DNA of 64,000 nt, from NCBI GenBank assembly GCA_016713505.1, contig JADJPA010000001.1, forward strand, positions 744,001 to 808,000, read 5' to 3'. Position numbers and translations under genes: made by a program. A model generated the notes under the pieces. That model had not been told where the DNA came from, made no database searches, and saw only the letters and a program-made list of their open reading frames with translations. Source of the DNA: Candidatus Competibacteraceae bacterium (lineage in GTDB: Bacteria; Pseudomonadota; Gammaproteobacteria; Competibacterales; Competibacteraceae). Below are positions 16,412 to 25,025 of the stretch, in pieces (the stretch's first letter is position 1; each line of letters starts with the position of its first letter).

Positions 16412-17476
16412 ATGAAAGCCATACCCAAGCTGAATCGTTCGGGCCGGCGACAGTGGAGCGGATTGTTAATGATGGTGGTGTGCGCCGCGGCGAGTGTCGG
16501 GTTGTTACAGCGCCAGTTAGCCGCCATCTACGCAAGGCCGACCACCGTCGCGCCCGCCGCGCCGGCAAGCCCACCGTCTCGTCAGGAGGACGCCAAGCTG
16601 TTCGCTCAAGCGTTGGCGGCTGGCTTGCTGCGGTCGGAAACAGACGGGCGGATCATGGTGGCCCCGGCCGATTTGCCGCTGCGCCAAACGTATGCGCGGG
16701 CGCATCCGGAGTTGCTGGCGCCGCGTTCGGGAGCCGTGGATTGGTTGGCCGGAGCCTGGAATGAAGACAGCCAGCGGCTGCATCGGATGTTGCATTTCAG
16801 CGCGACCGGCCGTTACGTGCGCCAGCAGGTCGAGGACTTCAACGCCCGCCAATTGCTAGCGGCGATCCGCTGGCGATCCGATTCCGGTCTGACGGGCCAT
16901 TGGCAAGCACATTGGGGTGGAGCGGCGCTGGCGCTGGCGGTGACCCTGCCCCCGTCGGTCGCCCGGTTCTTGGCTGAGACGCCTGGAAATTGGCAATCCT
17001 GGCAGTGGGTGACGCGCTGGCCGGCGGTCGAAGGACGCCCGCCGGTGCGGTTTCGGCTGACGCCGGCCCGTCCGGTGCGAGCTGGAGAGCCGTTGGAATT
17101 GCTGTGGGTCGGCGCGGCCCCGGCGGTTGAAGGAGCGACGGTCGTGACCAGCGAGCCGCTGTGCGCGGGCGGTTCGCCGTGTGCGGAATCCGAAGCGGTG
17201 GCGCATCGGCTGACGTTGGAATGGCGAGCCGGCGCCAGCGAGCTAACGGTCAGTGGCTTACCGCTGCCGGCCATGGCGTTGCCGGAGTTCAGCAGTCAGG
17301 AGCTTAGCCCGATCCGGCGGGAGGGCGGGCGCTTGCTGTGGCGAGGAGGACCGGGAGAAACGGGTGTCCTGTGGCGTCCGCGGCCGGTGGGGTCGCTATC
17401 CGCTCGGTCGGCCGACCGCGCTTTGCAGGCGGTACCGTCGGCCGGCCGATCCGGTGTGGCGGGAGAGCGAGCGTGA
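16412..17476 (+). CDS. Single-pass membrane protein of unknown function, first gene of SEDS/FHA operon
   Basis: Not recognised. From the ATG at 16412 the product has 354 residues (a GTG at 16394 would add six). A basic N-terminus is followed by one hydrophobic helix (about residues 15-38) and a Pro/Ala-rich linker. The remaining approximately 290 residues are probably periplasmic: a helical part with VDWLAGAWNEDSQRL (about 110-124), then a beta-rich part with two Cys in LCAGGSPCAES. No penicillin-binding SxxK, SxN or KTG motifs are seen, so it is not a conventional PBP partner. The stop overlaps the next GTG start, so it is translationally coupled to the SEDS gene and probably works with it. 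Confidence 0.8.
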   Translation: MKAIPKLNRSGRRQWSGLLMMVVCAAASVGLLQRQLAAIYARPTTVAPAAPASPPSRQEDAKLFAQALAAGLLRSETDGRIMVAPADLPLRQTYARAHPELLAPRSGAVDWLAGAWNEDSQRLHRMLHFSATGRYVRQQVEDFNARQLLAAIRWRSDSGLTGHWQAHWGGAALALAVTLPPSVARFLAETPGNWQSWQWVTRWPAVEGRPPVRFRLTPARPVRAGEPLELLWVGAAPAVEGATVVTSEPLCAGGSPCAESEAVAHRLTLEWRAGASELTVSGLPLPAMALPEFSSQELSPIRREGGRLLWRGGPGETGVLWRPRPVGSLSARSADRALQAVPSAGRSGVAGERA

Positions 17477-19857
17477 GCGACCGGTCGGGTGTTGGAGCTG
17501 GCTTCTGGAGCTCGGGCCTGGCCGGTCGGTGGTGGTTGCTGGCGCTCTGGTCGTTACCGGTGCTGGGGGTCATTTGGACCGCTTATCAGGCGCCGGCCTG
17601 GTTGGAGCCGCGCTTGCTGAGTGTGGAGTTAGCGCCCGGTCAATCGTTGGTGTTGGGCCGCGATGCCCTGTGGGCGTCTCAGGCCGACCGCGAACATATC
17701 GAGTTACGGCGCGATGGGGGGGCCGGATGGCGGTTGACGAATCTCTCAGCCGCCAAGCAAGTAAGGTGGCGGTCGAATTTCGGGCATTACGACGCGCGGT
17801 CGGTTCGGTCGTGGCCGCTGGCGGCGGGCGCTTCGTTTGCGGTGGGGACCGAAACCTTCGCGGTGCTGAACGCGGAACCCGAACGGCTGATCTTGCAGGG
17901 TGGCGGACTGCGCTGGGATTACGATGGCCTGAACCTGCGCCGGGACGGTCGGCTGCTGCCGCCCTGCCACGCCGATTGGCGGGCTCGCTGGCGCGCCCGT
18001 CTCGAAAAGTTGGGCTGGTCGCTGGTTTTGACGCGGCGGCCGTTGCGGTTGGGCGGCGGCGTGTATTGCGCGGATCGGCTGGGATTGGCGGGAGTGCCGC
18101 TGGATACAGTGGTCATCGAACCGACGCCGACAGGCTTCGCGCTCGATCCGGGCGCGGCGGGGCGGCGGGACGGCACGCTGGTGACCGTGGCGGTGGGAAC
18201 CCCGGAGGCCGAGTCGTTATGGGAGCGTTCGATTCCCCTGGGCGTCGGGGATCGGTTGACCGTCGGTCGCACCCGGTATGAGGTGATGCAAGCCGCGCCG
18301 GTGCTGGAATTGGCGGTGGTGGCGGGCGCGCGGCGCTGGCTGGCCGATTCGCCGCCGCCGGCAGCGTCGGGTGTGAGGGTGGAATGGGGCCGTTTGGCGT
18401 GGTTGTGGCCTTCCGGTTCGCCGGCGCCCGCCGGGTGGCTGGGATTGCTGCTGTCGGCGCTGGTGCCCGGCTCATTATGGTGGGCGGCGCGGGAATGGCG
18501 CTGGCGTTCCCAAGCCGGTAACCGCTGGTTGCGGATCGCGTTGGGTCTGGCGCTGGCGGGGACGTGCCTTGAGATGCATTGGAACGTCGCAACGCTCCCT
18601 TTACTATGGCCTTATCTGCTCGCTTGGCCGGTGTTGTTGGTTTGGCTGGGAACCGTGCGTTCGCCGTGGAGTGTCGGCCTGCTGGCCGTTGTGACTCTGT
18701 TGCTGGGTAGTGGGTTGCTGGCGCTGCTGCAGCTGGGCATCGGCTCCGGCGAAGCCGGCTGGTTGCGTTACGGCGGCAGCGGGGCGGCGCTGGCCGGTGC
18801 GTTCGGCGGACTGGCCTGGGTCGGGCAGAGCGGCTGGCAGCTGATCAGGCCGGCGGGTTGGCCGGGCGAGCGCCGGCTCTGGTGGGGATTGCGCCTGCTG
18901 GGCGCGGTGTCGCTGGCGTTGCTGGCCGCCCAAGTCATTGCGGGTGACGAAGGCGGCTGGGCGGGTTTTCAGCCTTTTGAATTGACCAAGCTGGTGCTGG
19001 CGGCGGCGGCGGCTCACGCGCTCGCCTTGCGCGGTCAGTCGCCGCTGCACGGTTGGAGCTATGATAAGGCAGCCCCTTGGTTGCGCTATCTCGGGCCGTT
19101 GCTCTTATTGGCGGTGGCCAGTGGTTTCGCCCTGCTGTATCTGCACGATTTCTCGCCGCTGCTGCTGTTGCTGTGTTGGGGTGTGGTGCTGGCCTGGGCT
19201 TATCTGCGCACGCATCCCTTGCCGTGGTGGCGGTGGTCTGGCTTACTGCTGCTCGGTGCTTTGGTCTTGCTGTTGGCGGCGGGCCTGCGAGGGCTGCACG
19301 ATCGGCCGGACGCATTGCCGCTGGATTTTCAGGCGGAGCGGATTCGGGCGTGGGCCGCGCCGGAATTCTACCCTCATGCCGGCTATCAGCTACGGCGGGC
19401 GCTGGAAGCGATTCGAGCGGGCGGCTGGCAAGGAACAGTCTGGCGCGAGGCCGTCAACGGGCGGGTCATGACCGTCCCCGTGGTGGAAAGCGATTTCGCG
19501 CCGACGTTTTTTTTGAATCGTTACGGCGGGTTGGCAGGTTTAATGCTGGTGGGAATTCAGGCCGTGTTCATCGGGCTGTTGCTAATGATCGCCAACCGCG
19601 CCTTGCGGCGTCTCGGTACCGGCCGTTCGTGGCCTGCGGCCTTGGGTGGGTTTTTCTATTTTACCTTGTCCGGGAGCGCGGCCTTGCTCGCCGCCCATTT
19701 TCTGATGTCCTGGGGGACCAATTTGGGCTTTTTACCGGTGATGGGGCAACCGATGCCGCTGCTGTCCGCCGCCGGCAGCCATCTCGTATTGTTCGTGTTG
19801 CCGATTGTGGCCTTGGCCGTCGCGATCGAGGAAAGAAGCCATGACGACCCACTCTGA
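17473..19857 (+). CDS. FtsW/RodA (SEDS) family protein with FHA-like extracytoplasmic insert
   Basis: SEDS proteins polymerise lipid II into glycan strands in the inner membrane. The GTG start overlaps the upstream stop and has GGGAGAG twelve bases before it, giving 794 residues, about twice RodA. After one membrane helix (about 19-38) comes a soluble section of about 320 residues with FHA-like beta patterns (LVLGRD, then REHIELRRDGGAGWRLTNL at about 73-91, and a second weaker unit at about 215-290). The multi-helix SEDS core follows (about 350-785). Family marks are FQPFELTKLVL, an extracellular segment ending in VVESDFAP whose Asp674 aligns with the essential Asp of the RodA TDFIFA motif, and MGQPMPLLSAAGS. 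Polymerase activity is plausible but unproven. Confidence 0.85.
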   Translation: MSDRSGVGAGFWSSGLAGRWWLLALWSLPVLGVIWTAYQAPAWLEPRLLSVELAPGQSLVLGRDALWASQADREHIELRRDGGAGWRLTNLSAAKQVRWRSNFGHYDARSVRSWPLAAGASFAVGTETFAVLNAEPERLILQGGGLRWDYDGLNLRRDGRLLPPCHADWRARWRARLEKLGWSLVLTRRPLRLGGGVYCADRLGLAGVPLDTVVIEPTPTGFALDPGAAGRRDGTLVTVAVGTPEAESLWERSIPLGVGDRLTVGRTRYEVMQAAPVLELAVVAGARRWLADSPPPAASGVRVEWGRLAWLWPSGSPAPAGWLGLLLSALVPGSLWWAAREWRWRSQAGNRWLRIALGLALAGTCLEMHWNVATLPLLWPYLLAWPVLLVWLGTVRSPWSVGLLAVVTLLLGSGLLALLQLGIGSGEAGWLRYGGSGAALAGAFGGLAWVGQSGWQLIRPAGWPGERRLWWGLRLLGAVSLALLAAQVIAGDEGGWAGFQPFELTKLVLAAAAAHALALRGQSPLHGWSYDKAAPWLRYLGPLLLLAVASGFALLYLHDFSPLLLLLCWGVVLAWAYLRTHPLPWWRWSGLLLLGALVLLLAAGLRGLHDRPDALPLDFQAERIRAWAAPEFYPHAGYQLRRALEAIRAGGWQGTVWREAVNGRVMTVPVVESDFAPTFFLNRYGGLAGLMLVGIQAVFIGLLLMIANRALRRLGTGRSWPAALGGFFYFTLSGSAALLAAHFLMSWGTNLGFLPVMGQPMPLLSAAGSHLVLFVLPIVALAVAIEERSHDDPL

Positions 19858-21577
19858 TACGTTGATCGTATCCGATTATGTGATTTGCGCGACCTTGCGC
19901 AAGGTGTCGGACGTCTTCGACGTCGCACTGCTGTGGGAGCGGATGCGGAGCGGGCAGGAAGGGGTTTTTCTGCTGGAGGCGCTCAAGCGCTATCCGCGCC
20001 TGCCGTTTGGCCGCCAGCGCAAGGAAAGCTGCTATAGCCACATCGTGGTGCGCCTGCCCGAGAAGGAATATCTGCGGGACGACCGGCTGGATGACGGCAG
20101 CGGCCGCCAAGCGCTCTTACAAGAGTTCCGGCGCTTGCACGAGCGGCAGTTGGGTCACGCGCTGGCCGAGAACGCCACGGTTCGCTATCGGGTGGAAGCG
20201 GACCCGATCCTGCGGCCGGGCGAAGTGCAATTTCTGTTCGGGCGCGCAATTTATGTGCCGTCCGACGCGGATTCTCCATTATTTCGCATTCAGGCGACTG
20301 GCGAGGGTCAGACCGATTGGCGGGAGCTGGGCCCGATCTATGCGGGCCAGCGGCTGACGCTGTTGAACGCCGACCGGCGCGCCAGCAGCTTCGCGGTCGA
20401 GGGCTGGCCGTTTTTGAACGGCGAGTCGGTGTTGCTGGTGTTGCGCTCCGGCGCGTCGACGCAGGTGGATGCGCTTTCGGAACCGCCGAGCGGTTTGAAT
20501 CTGGCCGACGATGGTGAAGGTGGGTTCGTGGTACGCGACCGCCGAGGCCGGGCTTTGCGGTTGCGGGTAGCGCCGGGGACGGCGGGTATGGCGGAAGCCT
20601 TGCGGGCTTCGGAGCGGCGGGTCGTTGCCGCGCCCGCCCGCCCCGAACAGCTTGAAAGCTTGGTGGCGGCCGATCCGCTGGCGGCGCTAGAGGAGACCGA
20701 ACTGGATGTCGCTTATCCGGTCACCGATGTCTGGGGTCGGCGCGAGCCGATGATGGGTTTATCGGTGGATTTCGACGAAATCCTGAATCCCAAAGCCTGG
20801 CTGGAACCGCCGGGTCCGACCCCGGTCGGGCCGCCGGCAGCGCCGGCTTACGCCGCGGCATTGGATTCGGAGCCGGAAGAACTCGATCAACTGACTTGGG
20901 TGCCGCAGCGGACGACCACCGTACAGGTGGCCGGCGTGGCCTTGCAACGACTGTCGACTTACGCGGCCTCCGGGATCAGCGATTGGCGGGTCGGTTTCAA
21001 TCAGGCGGGCGGCTTGGCCTCAGGCGGCTCCGCCAAAGCCGTGGCCTGGCTGCGCGTCGACAAGACGGATCGGGTGTTTGGCGAACTGGAGGGTTCGTCG
21101 GTGCCGCTGGCCTTGCCGGGGGTTTGGGGCCCCTTTGCGGAGCTGGAACTGGCGCTGTATATCGCGCCGCCGCCGATGAACCTGCACTACCTGGGCTGGG
21201 TGCGGTTGCCCGCGCCGCTGGCGTTGCCGGTGCCCTGCGACAAGGCGGTGAGCTTCGGGCGCGGTTCGGAGGCGGACCTGGCGCCGCACCTGCTGGCGGA
21301 TCCGCACTCCTTGCGGTGGGAGGGCGCGGCTTCGGTTCGCGCCTCCGGCATCAATGCCGAATATCTGGGGCTGTCGCGGCGCCATCTGCTGTTGCAGGCG
21401 CGCCGCAACGACTGGTGGGTGCATCTGGAAAGCCAGAATATGCCGGCTTACCGGTTGGCGCCTTCCGGCGATCTGCTGGATGTATTGAGTCCGGGCGCGG
21501 ATACCGCCACCACCGCCAAGCCGGAGGATCTGCTGGTGGTGGGGGGCTACGTGCTGGAGTTGGGACCGGTGGGCTGA
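19841..21577 (+). CDS. FHA-domain protein with FhaA-like N-terminus
   Basis: A 578-residue cytoplasmic-looking protein. The C-terminal about 120 residues form an FHA (phosphothreonine-binding) domain: SFGRGSEADL, then LSRRHLLLQARRNDWWVHL with the conserved SRRH, and a closing LLVVGGYVLELG strand. The N-terminal about 130 residues, with a SHIVVRLPEKEY block and YRVEADPILRPGEV, resemble the DUF3662 domain that precedes FHA in actinobacterial FhaA; this link is by eye. The middle has other beta-rich parts. The ATG lies 17 bases inside the SEDS gene with GAGGAAAG upstream. It presumably reads Thr phosphorylation by the neighbouring kinase. Confidence 0.87.
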   Translation: MTTHSDTLIVSDYVICATLRKVSDVFDVALLWERMRSGQEGVFLLEALKRYPRLPFGRQRKESCYSHIVVRLPEKEYLRDDRLDDGSGRQALLQEFRRLHERQLGHALAENATVRYRVEADPILRPGEVQFLFGRAIYVPSDADSPLFRIQATGEGQTDWRELGPIYAGQRLTLLNADRRASSFAVEGWPFLNGESVLLVLRSGASTQVDALSEPPSGLNLADDGEGGFVVRDRRGRALRLRVAPGTAGMAEALRASERRVVAAPARPEQLESLVAADPLAALEETELDVAYPVTDVWGRREPMMGLSVDFDEILNPKAWLEPPGPTPVGPPAAPAYAAALDSEPEELDQLTWVPQRTTTVQVAGVALQRLSTYAASGISDWRVGFNQAGGLASGGSAKAVAWLRVDKTDRVFGELEGSSVPLALPGVWGPFAELELALYIAPPPMNLHYLGWVRLPAPLALPVPCDKAVSFGRGSEADLAPHLLADPHSLRWEGAASVRASGINAEYLGLSRRHLLLQARRNDWWVHLESQNMPAYRLAPSGDLLDVLSPGADTATTAKPEDLLVVGGYVLELGPVG

Positions 21578-21579
21578 GA

Positions 21580-23031
21580 TTACGGGTCGGCGAGCGGCTG
21601 GCTTTTCATCCGCTTGGGATCGAATAGTCTGGAGGCGATGACTTCGGTGGAGGCAATGGCGAAGTTGAGATTTTGTCCCGCCTTGAGGCCCATGGCGGCG
21701 ATGCCGATGACGCTGCCATCTCGCAGGATGACCGGGCCGCCGCTGTTGCCCGGACTGACCGGCGCGGAAATCTGGATGTAGCGCACCCCGTCGATTTCGC
21801 GCAAGCCGCTGATGACGCCGGTCGAAAAGGTGCCTTCCAGGCCATAGGGATTGCCGATCACGAAGATATCCCGCCCGATCAAATTCGAATCGTAGCTTTC
21901 GTTGAGCGCGAAACTCTCCGCGCTTTTGAGCGCGGTCGCCAGCAGCGCCAAATCCGGTTTTCTGCTGCGTTCGCGCACGCTGGCGGTTGATTCTTGTTCG
22001 CCGCAGCGAACCGCCAAATTGTCGGCCTTGTCGATGACGTGGTGGTTGGTGATGACCAGCCCGTCGGACGAGACCAACAAGCCGCTGCCCAAACTGTCCT
22101 TCTTGCCGTTGCGGAAGGTGACGATCAGACAAGTGAGGGGGCTGGCGCGCCGGTAAATCCGCTGTCCGGGACTGACGGCGACCGCCGCCCGCGGCGCTCC
22201 GGTCTCCGATGTGGCTGGGTCGGGGGGATGGCTCGCGTTTTCCACGCCGCGTCCGAGCGAACCGAGGACCGTGCTGAGCGCCGCGGGCCCGGCAGTCGCT
22301 GCCGGGACTGCGGAAGATGCGCGCGCGGGCGCGGCGGCGTCGGTCGGTGGCATTGATCCCGGCGGAGCGGTCGGTTTCGCTGCGGGAGCTGGCAGAGCGC
22401 TGGAGGTGGTCGCCGGGCTATTGGCGGGGGGGCGGATCGCGTCCAGCGCCTGTAGGGCGCCGGCTCTTAGCGGCTCGGAGTCCGCCGTCGCCAGCTGCTG
22501 CAAGCGCTCGACGGTCTGGGGTGGATTCTTGGCGAAACGGTAAGCATTGACGAAGGCGCCGGCGGCCCGTGGCGCGTCGCCGGTTTGGCCGTAGGTTTCG
22601 CCCAGCACGCTCCAGGTTGCCGATTGCGTCGGCGCCAGCGACAGCGTGTAAACAGCCAGCCGCTCCGCTTCCTTAAAGCGGCGCAGGCGCAGATAAGTCT
22701 GAGCGAGTTGGCCGGCGATCTCCGGATCGACCGGATCGGCGATGAACGCTTGGCGGAACGCCGCCAGCGCCGCCTTGAGATTAGTGCGGCCCAAGTGCTC
22801 CAAACCCTGCTGCTGGTAAGGCCGGGCTTTGACGGAATCGCCAGCGTCCGGCCGCCGCAGCTGCTCCAACTGCTCTTGAAAGGTTCGTACTCCGGTCACA
22901 TCGTTGGCGGTCGCGTGAGCGATCATCTGCTGGACGTAATAATCGAAAGTTTCGTATTGGCTCGCGGCGCTGGCCGGCTTGCTACAAGCCAGGATGATGC
23001 CCGACGCCAGCAAAGCGAGAATGGCCTTCAT
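21580..23031 (-). CDS. Secreted TPR protein fused to a trypsin-like serine protease
   Basis: 483 residues: a signal peptide (possible lipobox ILAC, otherwise cleavage after ASA), a TPR-like helical half (about residues 25-200), a Pro/Ala linker (about 200-270) and a HtrA-type protease domain (about 285-470). The triad is visible as NHHV (His), RKPDLALL (Asp) and SPGNSGGP (Ser). No PDZ domain follows, unlike DegP/DegS. The N-terminal half is a paralogue of the product of the gene directly upstream, whose stop overlaps this ATG. Its 3' end meets the FHA gene tail-to-tail with two bases between. Substrate unknown. Confidence 0.9.
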   Translation of the reverse strand: MKAILALLASGIILACSKPASAASQYETFDYYVQQMIAHATANDVTGVRTFQEQLEQLRRPDAGDSVKARPYQQQGLEHLGRTNLKAALAAFRQAFIADPVDPEIAGQLAQTYLRLRRFKEAERLAVYTLSLAPTQSATWSVLGETYGQTGDAPRAAGAFVNAYRFAKNPPQTVERLQQLATADSEPLRAGALQALDAIRPPANSPATTSSALPAPAAKPTAPPGSMPPTDAAAPARASSAVPAATAGPAALSTVLGSLGRGVENASHPPDPATSETGAPRAAVAVSPGQRIYRRASPLTCLIVTFRNGKKDSLGSGLLVSSDGLVITNHHVIDKADNLAVRCGEQESTASVRERSRKPDLALLATALKSAESFALNESYDSNLIGRDIFVIGNPYGLEGTFSTGVISGLREIDGVRYIQISAPVSPGNSGGPVILRDGSVIGIAAMGLKAGQNLNFAIASTEVIASRLFDPKRMKSQPLADP

Positions 23032-23744
23032 GGCGCCAGCCGTTTGGAGAGCACGCCAGACCTGGAACCGGGCCGAGCGTTCAAGGGTTTGATATCTGGA
23101 TTGGCGGGAAGCGGCGGCACGATCGCTGCCTCGGCGGGCAGATGGTAAAGCCGCAAGGCGGCCAAGGCGGCATCACGCAACGTATCGACGGTTTCATTTT
23201 CGGCGATGTTGCGCAAAATTTCCTCGGCGCGCATGGGGTTCTGAGCGAACCGGTAGGTATTGGCAAGTGCGCCCAAGGCCCGATGCGGGTCTTTTTGCAG
23301 TCCGTAGACCTGGGCGAGTTGGAACCAGGCGACCGCGCGAGCCGGCTCCAGCACCAGCGTTAGCTGCAAAGTGCTTTCCGCTTCCGTCAGCCGGTCGAGC
23401 TTGCGATAGACCAATCCCAGATAGTTGCTGGCCTCGATGTTGCTGGCGTCGGCGCGGCTGGCCTGCTGGAACGCGCTCAAGGCCGTGGTGAGTTCGTTCT
23501 GTTCCAAAGCCGCCAAACCGCGCTGAAGGGCAGCCCGCGCGCCGGCCGGATCGGTCGCTGTCGGTTTGAGGCTTTGTTCCAGCACCCGCTGCATGGCCGT
23601 CACGCCGTTGTCGTCGTTGGTGGCGGCCAATTCGATCATTTGCTGGACATAATAGCGATTTTGCTCGCTGTTTTGCGCGCTGGCCGGCGGCGTCAGCAGG
23701 CAAGACGCCAGCAGCAGCGCCAGCGGGAGACGGCGAGGTGGCAT
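23028..23744 (-). CDS. Secreted TPR protein, paralogue of the downstream TPR-protease
   Basis: 238 residues with a signal peptide (cleavage about residue 23, after ASA) and two to three TPR-like units (about residues 65-170), e.g. ASNYLGLVYRKLDRLTEAES. YYVQQMIELAATND and ANTYRFAQNP recur, almost unchanged, in the neighbouring protease (YYVQQMIAHATAND, VNAYRFAKNP), so the two genes are tandem duplicates and this one lacks the protease. The 4-base stop/start overlap with that gene implies co-expression. Probably a periplasmic scaffold; partner unknown. Confidence 0.85.
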   Translation of the reverse strand: MPPRRLPLALLLASCLLTPPASAQNSEQNRYYVQQMIELAATNDDNGVTAMQRVLEQSLKPTATDPAGARAALQRGLAALEQNELTTALSAFQQASRADASNIEASNYLGLVYRKLDRLTEAESTLQLTLVLEPARAVAWFQLAQVYGLQKDPHRALGALANTYRFAQNPMRAEEILRNIAENETVDTLRDAALAALRLYHLPAEAAIVPPLPANPDIKPLNARPGSRSGVLSKRLAP

Positions 23745-23785
23745 GAGGCGCTGGTGGCCGGTGGGTCCGCGCGGGGTCGGGAAAA

Positions 23786-24286
23786 CTACAGGTCCTTGAT
23801 GGCGTCGTACTGCCGCTCCAGGCCGAGCCGCTTGGCGTCGGCTTGCGGGGCGGTAAGCTGGCCCCGTTCGAGTTCGGTCTCGAACTGCCCGATATCGCGC
23901 GTCAGTTGTTGTTGCTTGCGGCGCAGCTCGGCGGTCCGTTGTTCGGTGGCGGATTTGGAACGCCGCAACTGGTCGATCCGTCGGGCCGTTTCCTGGTTGC
24001 GGGCCTTGAGCGAAGCCAACTGCCGCCGTTGCGCGGCGACTTCGTCGGCTTTCATCGCGCGGGTGGTCTCCAGCGCCTCGCCTTCTCGGCGCAGAGCCCG
24101 TAACTCATTGAGGGATTCGTCCCGTTCGCCGCGCAACTGTTGTTGGCGCAGCTCGTAGTCGCCGGATGCCAAACCGCGCACGCCACCCAAAAAACCGCCC
24201 GAACGCGGGTCGTTGCCGGGGTCGGCCGCGCAACCAGCGAGGGCGAGCACGCCGAGTAAGATACTGGAAAAATTGGTTAATTTCAT
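23786..24286 (-). CDS. Coiled-coil lipoprotein of unknown function
   Basis: 166 residues. The lipobox LALAGC (Cys at about residue 19) marks a lipoprotein, followed by a Gly-rich spacer and a long charged helix (about residues 40-150) that is likely a coiled coil. The ATG at 24286 has GGGAG upstream on the minus strand; the frame runs 27 codons farther back but without a signal sequence. It lies between a glycine-zipper lipoprotein and the TPR genes, in one apparent operon. No known family recognised with certainty. Confidence 0.82.
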   Translation of the reverse strand: MKLTNFSSILLGVLALAGCAADPGNDPRSGGFLGGVRGLASGDYELRQQQLRGERDESLNELRALRREGEALETTRAMKADEVAAQRRQLASLKARNQETARRIDQLRRSKSATEQRTAELRRKQQQLTRDIGQFETELERGQLTAPQADAKRLGLERQYDAIKDL

Positions 24287-24347
24287 GAAATCCGCTCCCG
24301 CTTCTCGAAGGCTTTGAGGTGGAGACACCGAGGTTCGGCCATCGCCC

Positions 24348-25025
24348 TTAGATCGCCATGCTGTCATAAACCCGCTGCAAGCTGCTGACGTTTTGCGCGG
24401 ATTGCTGGCGGATTTCCTTCAATTGCACCACGTTGGATTCGAGCTGCCGAGTATAGCTGTCCCGCGCTCCCCGCTTCTGACGGGATTCTTGGTGGACCTC
24501 GCTGGCGTCCGCTAATTGTTTCTCGGCCAGCGAGTTGATCTGCTTGGCTTTGGCCAGTTGTTGTTCCAGGTTGGCTCGCTGGCTGGCCAAGGCGTCCCGC
24601 GTCGCCTTGCCGGCGCGGTAATCGCGCGCCAGCCGCTGCGATTCGCGATCCAGCCGGGCGATGTCCTGGTAGAGCTGGCGGTTCTGATCGTCGGCTTCCG
24701 CGATGAAGTCCTGATTGCGCTGGATTTCCGCGACCAGAAAATCCTCCTCTCGCGAATAGTGCGCTTTGCGGTCGGCGATCGAACTGCCGATGCCGGCGCC
24801 CAGCAAGCCGCCAGCGGCCGCGCCGACCAGCGCGCCCCTGCCTTTGTGGCGGTCGCTGACGGCGCTGCCGAGCAAGCCGCCCAATACCGCGCCGATGACC
24901 GCGCCTTCGGCGACGGTTTGCTGGCGGTCGTCCATGGTGCCGCCGGGCTGGGTGGCGCAGCCTACCAGCATGGCGCAGCTCACCCCGGTGGCGATAAGGT
25001 ATTTTCCTATTCGGTGAAAGGACAT
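24348..25025 (-). CDS. Glycine-zipper lipoprotein with C-terminal coiled coil
   Basis: 225 residues. The lipobox AMLVGC (Cys at about residue 23) is followed by two glycine-zipper hairpins (about residues 40-85: GAVIGAVLGGLLGSAVSD and GALVGAAAGGLLGAGIGSS), a pattern that inserts into or packs against membranes. A coiled coil follows (about 95-215). A GGAGAC ribosome site precedes the ATG at 25025. It is the first gene of the four-gene secreted operon that converges on the kinase/SEDS/FHA cluster. Similar proteins are generally annotated only as glycine-zipper lipoproteins. Confidence 0.85.
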   Translation of the reverse strand: MSFHRIGKYLIATGVSCAMLVGCATQPGGTMDDRQQTVAEGAVIGAVLGGLLGSAVSDRHKGRGALVGAAAGGLLGAGIGSSIADRKAHYSREEDFLVAEIQRNQDFIAEADDQNRQLYQDIARLDRESQRLARDYRAGKATRDALASQRANLEQQLAKAKQINSLAEKQLADASEVHQESRQKRGARDSYTRQLESNVVQLKEIRQQSAQNVSSLQRVYDSMAI

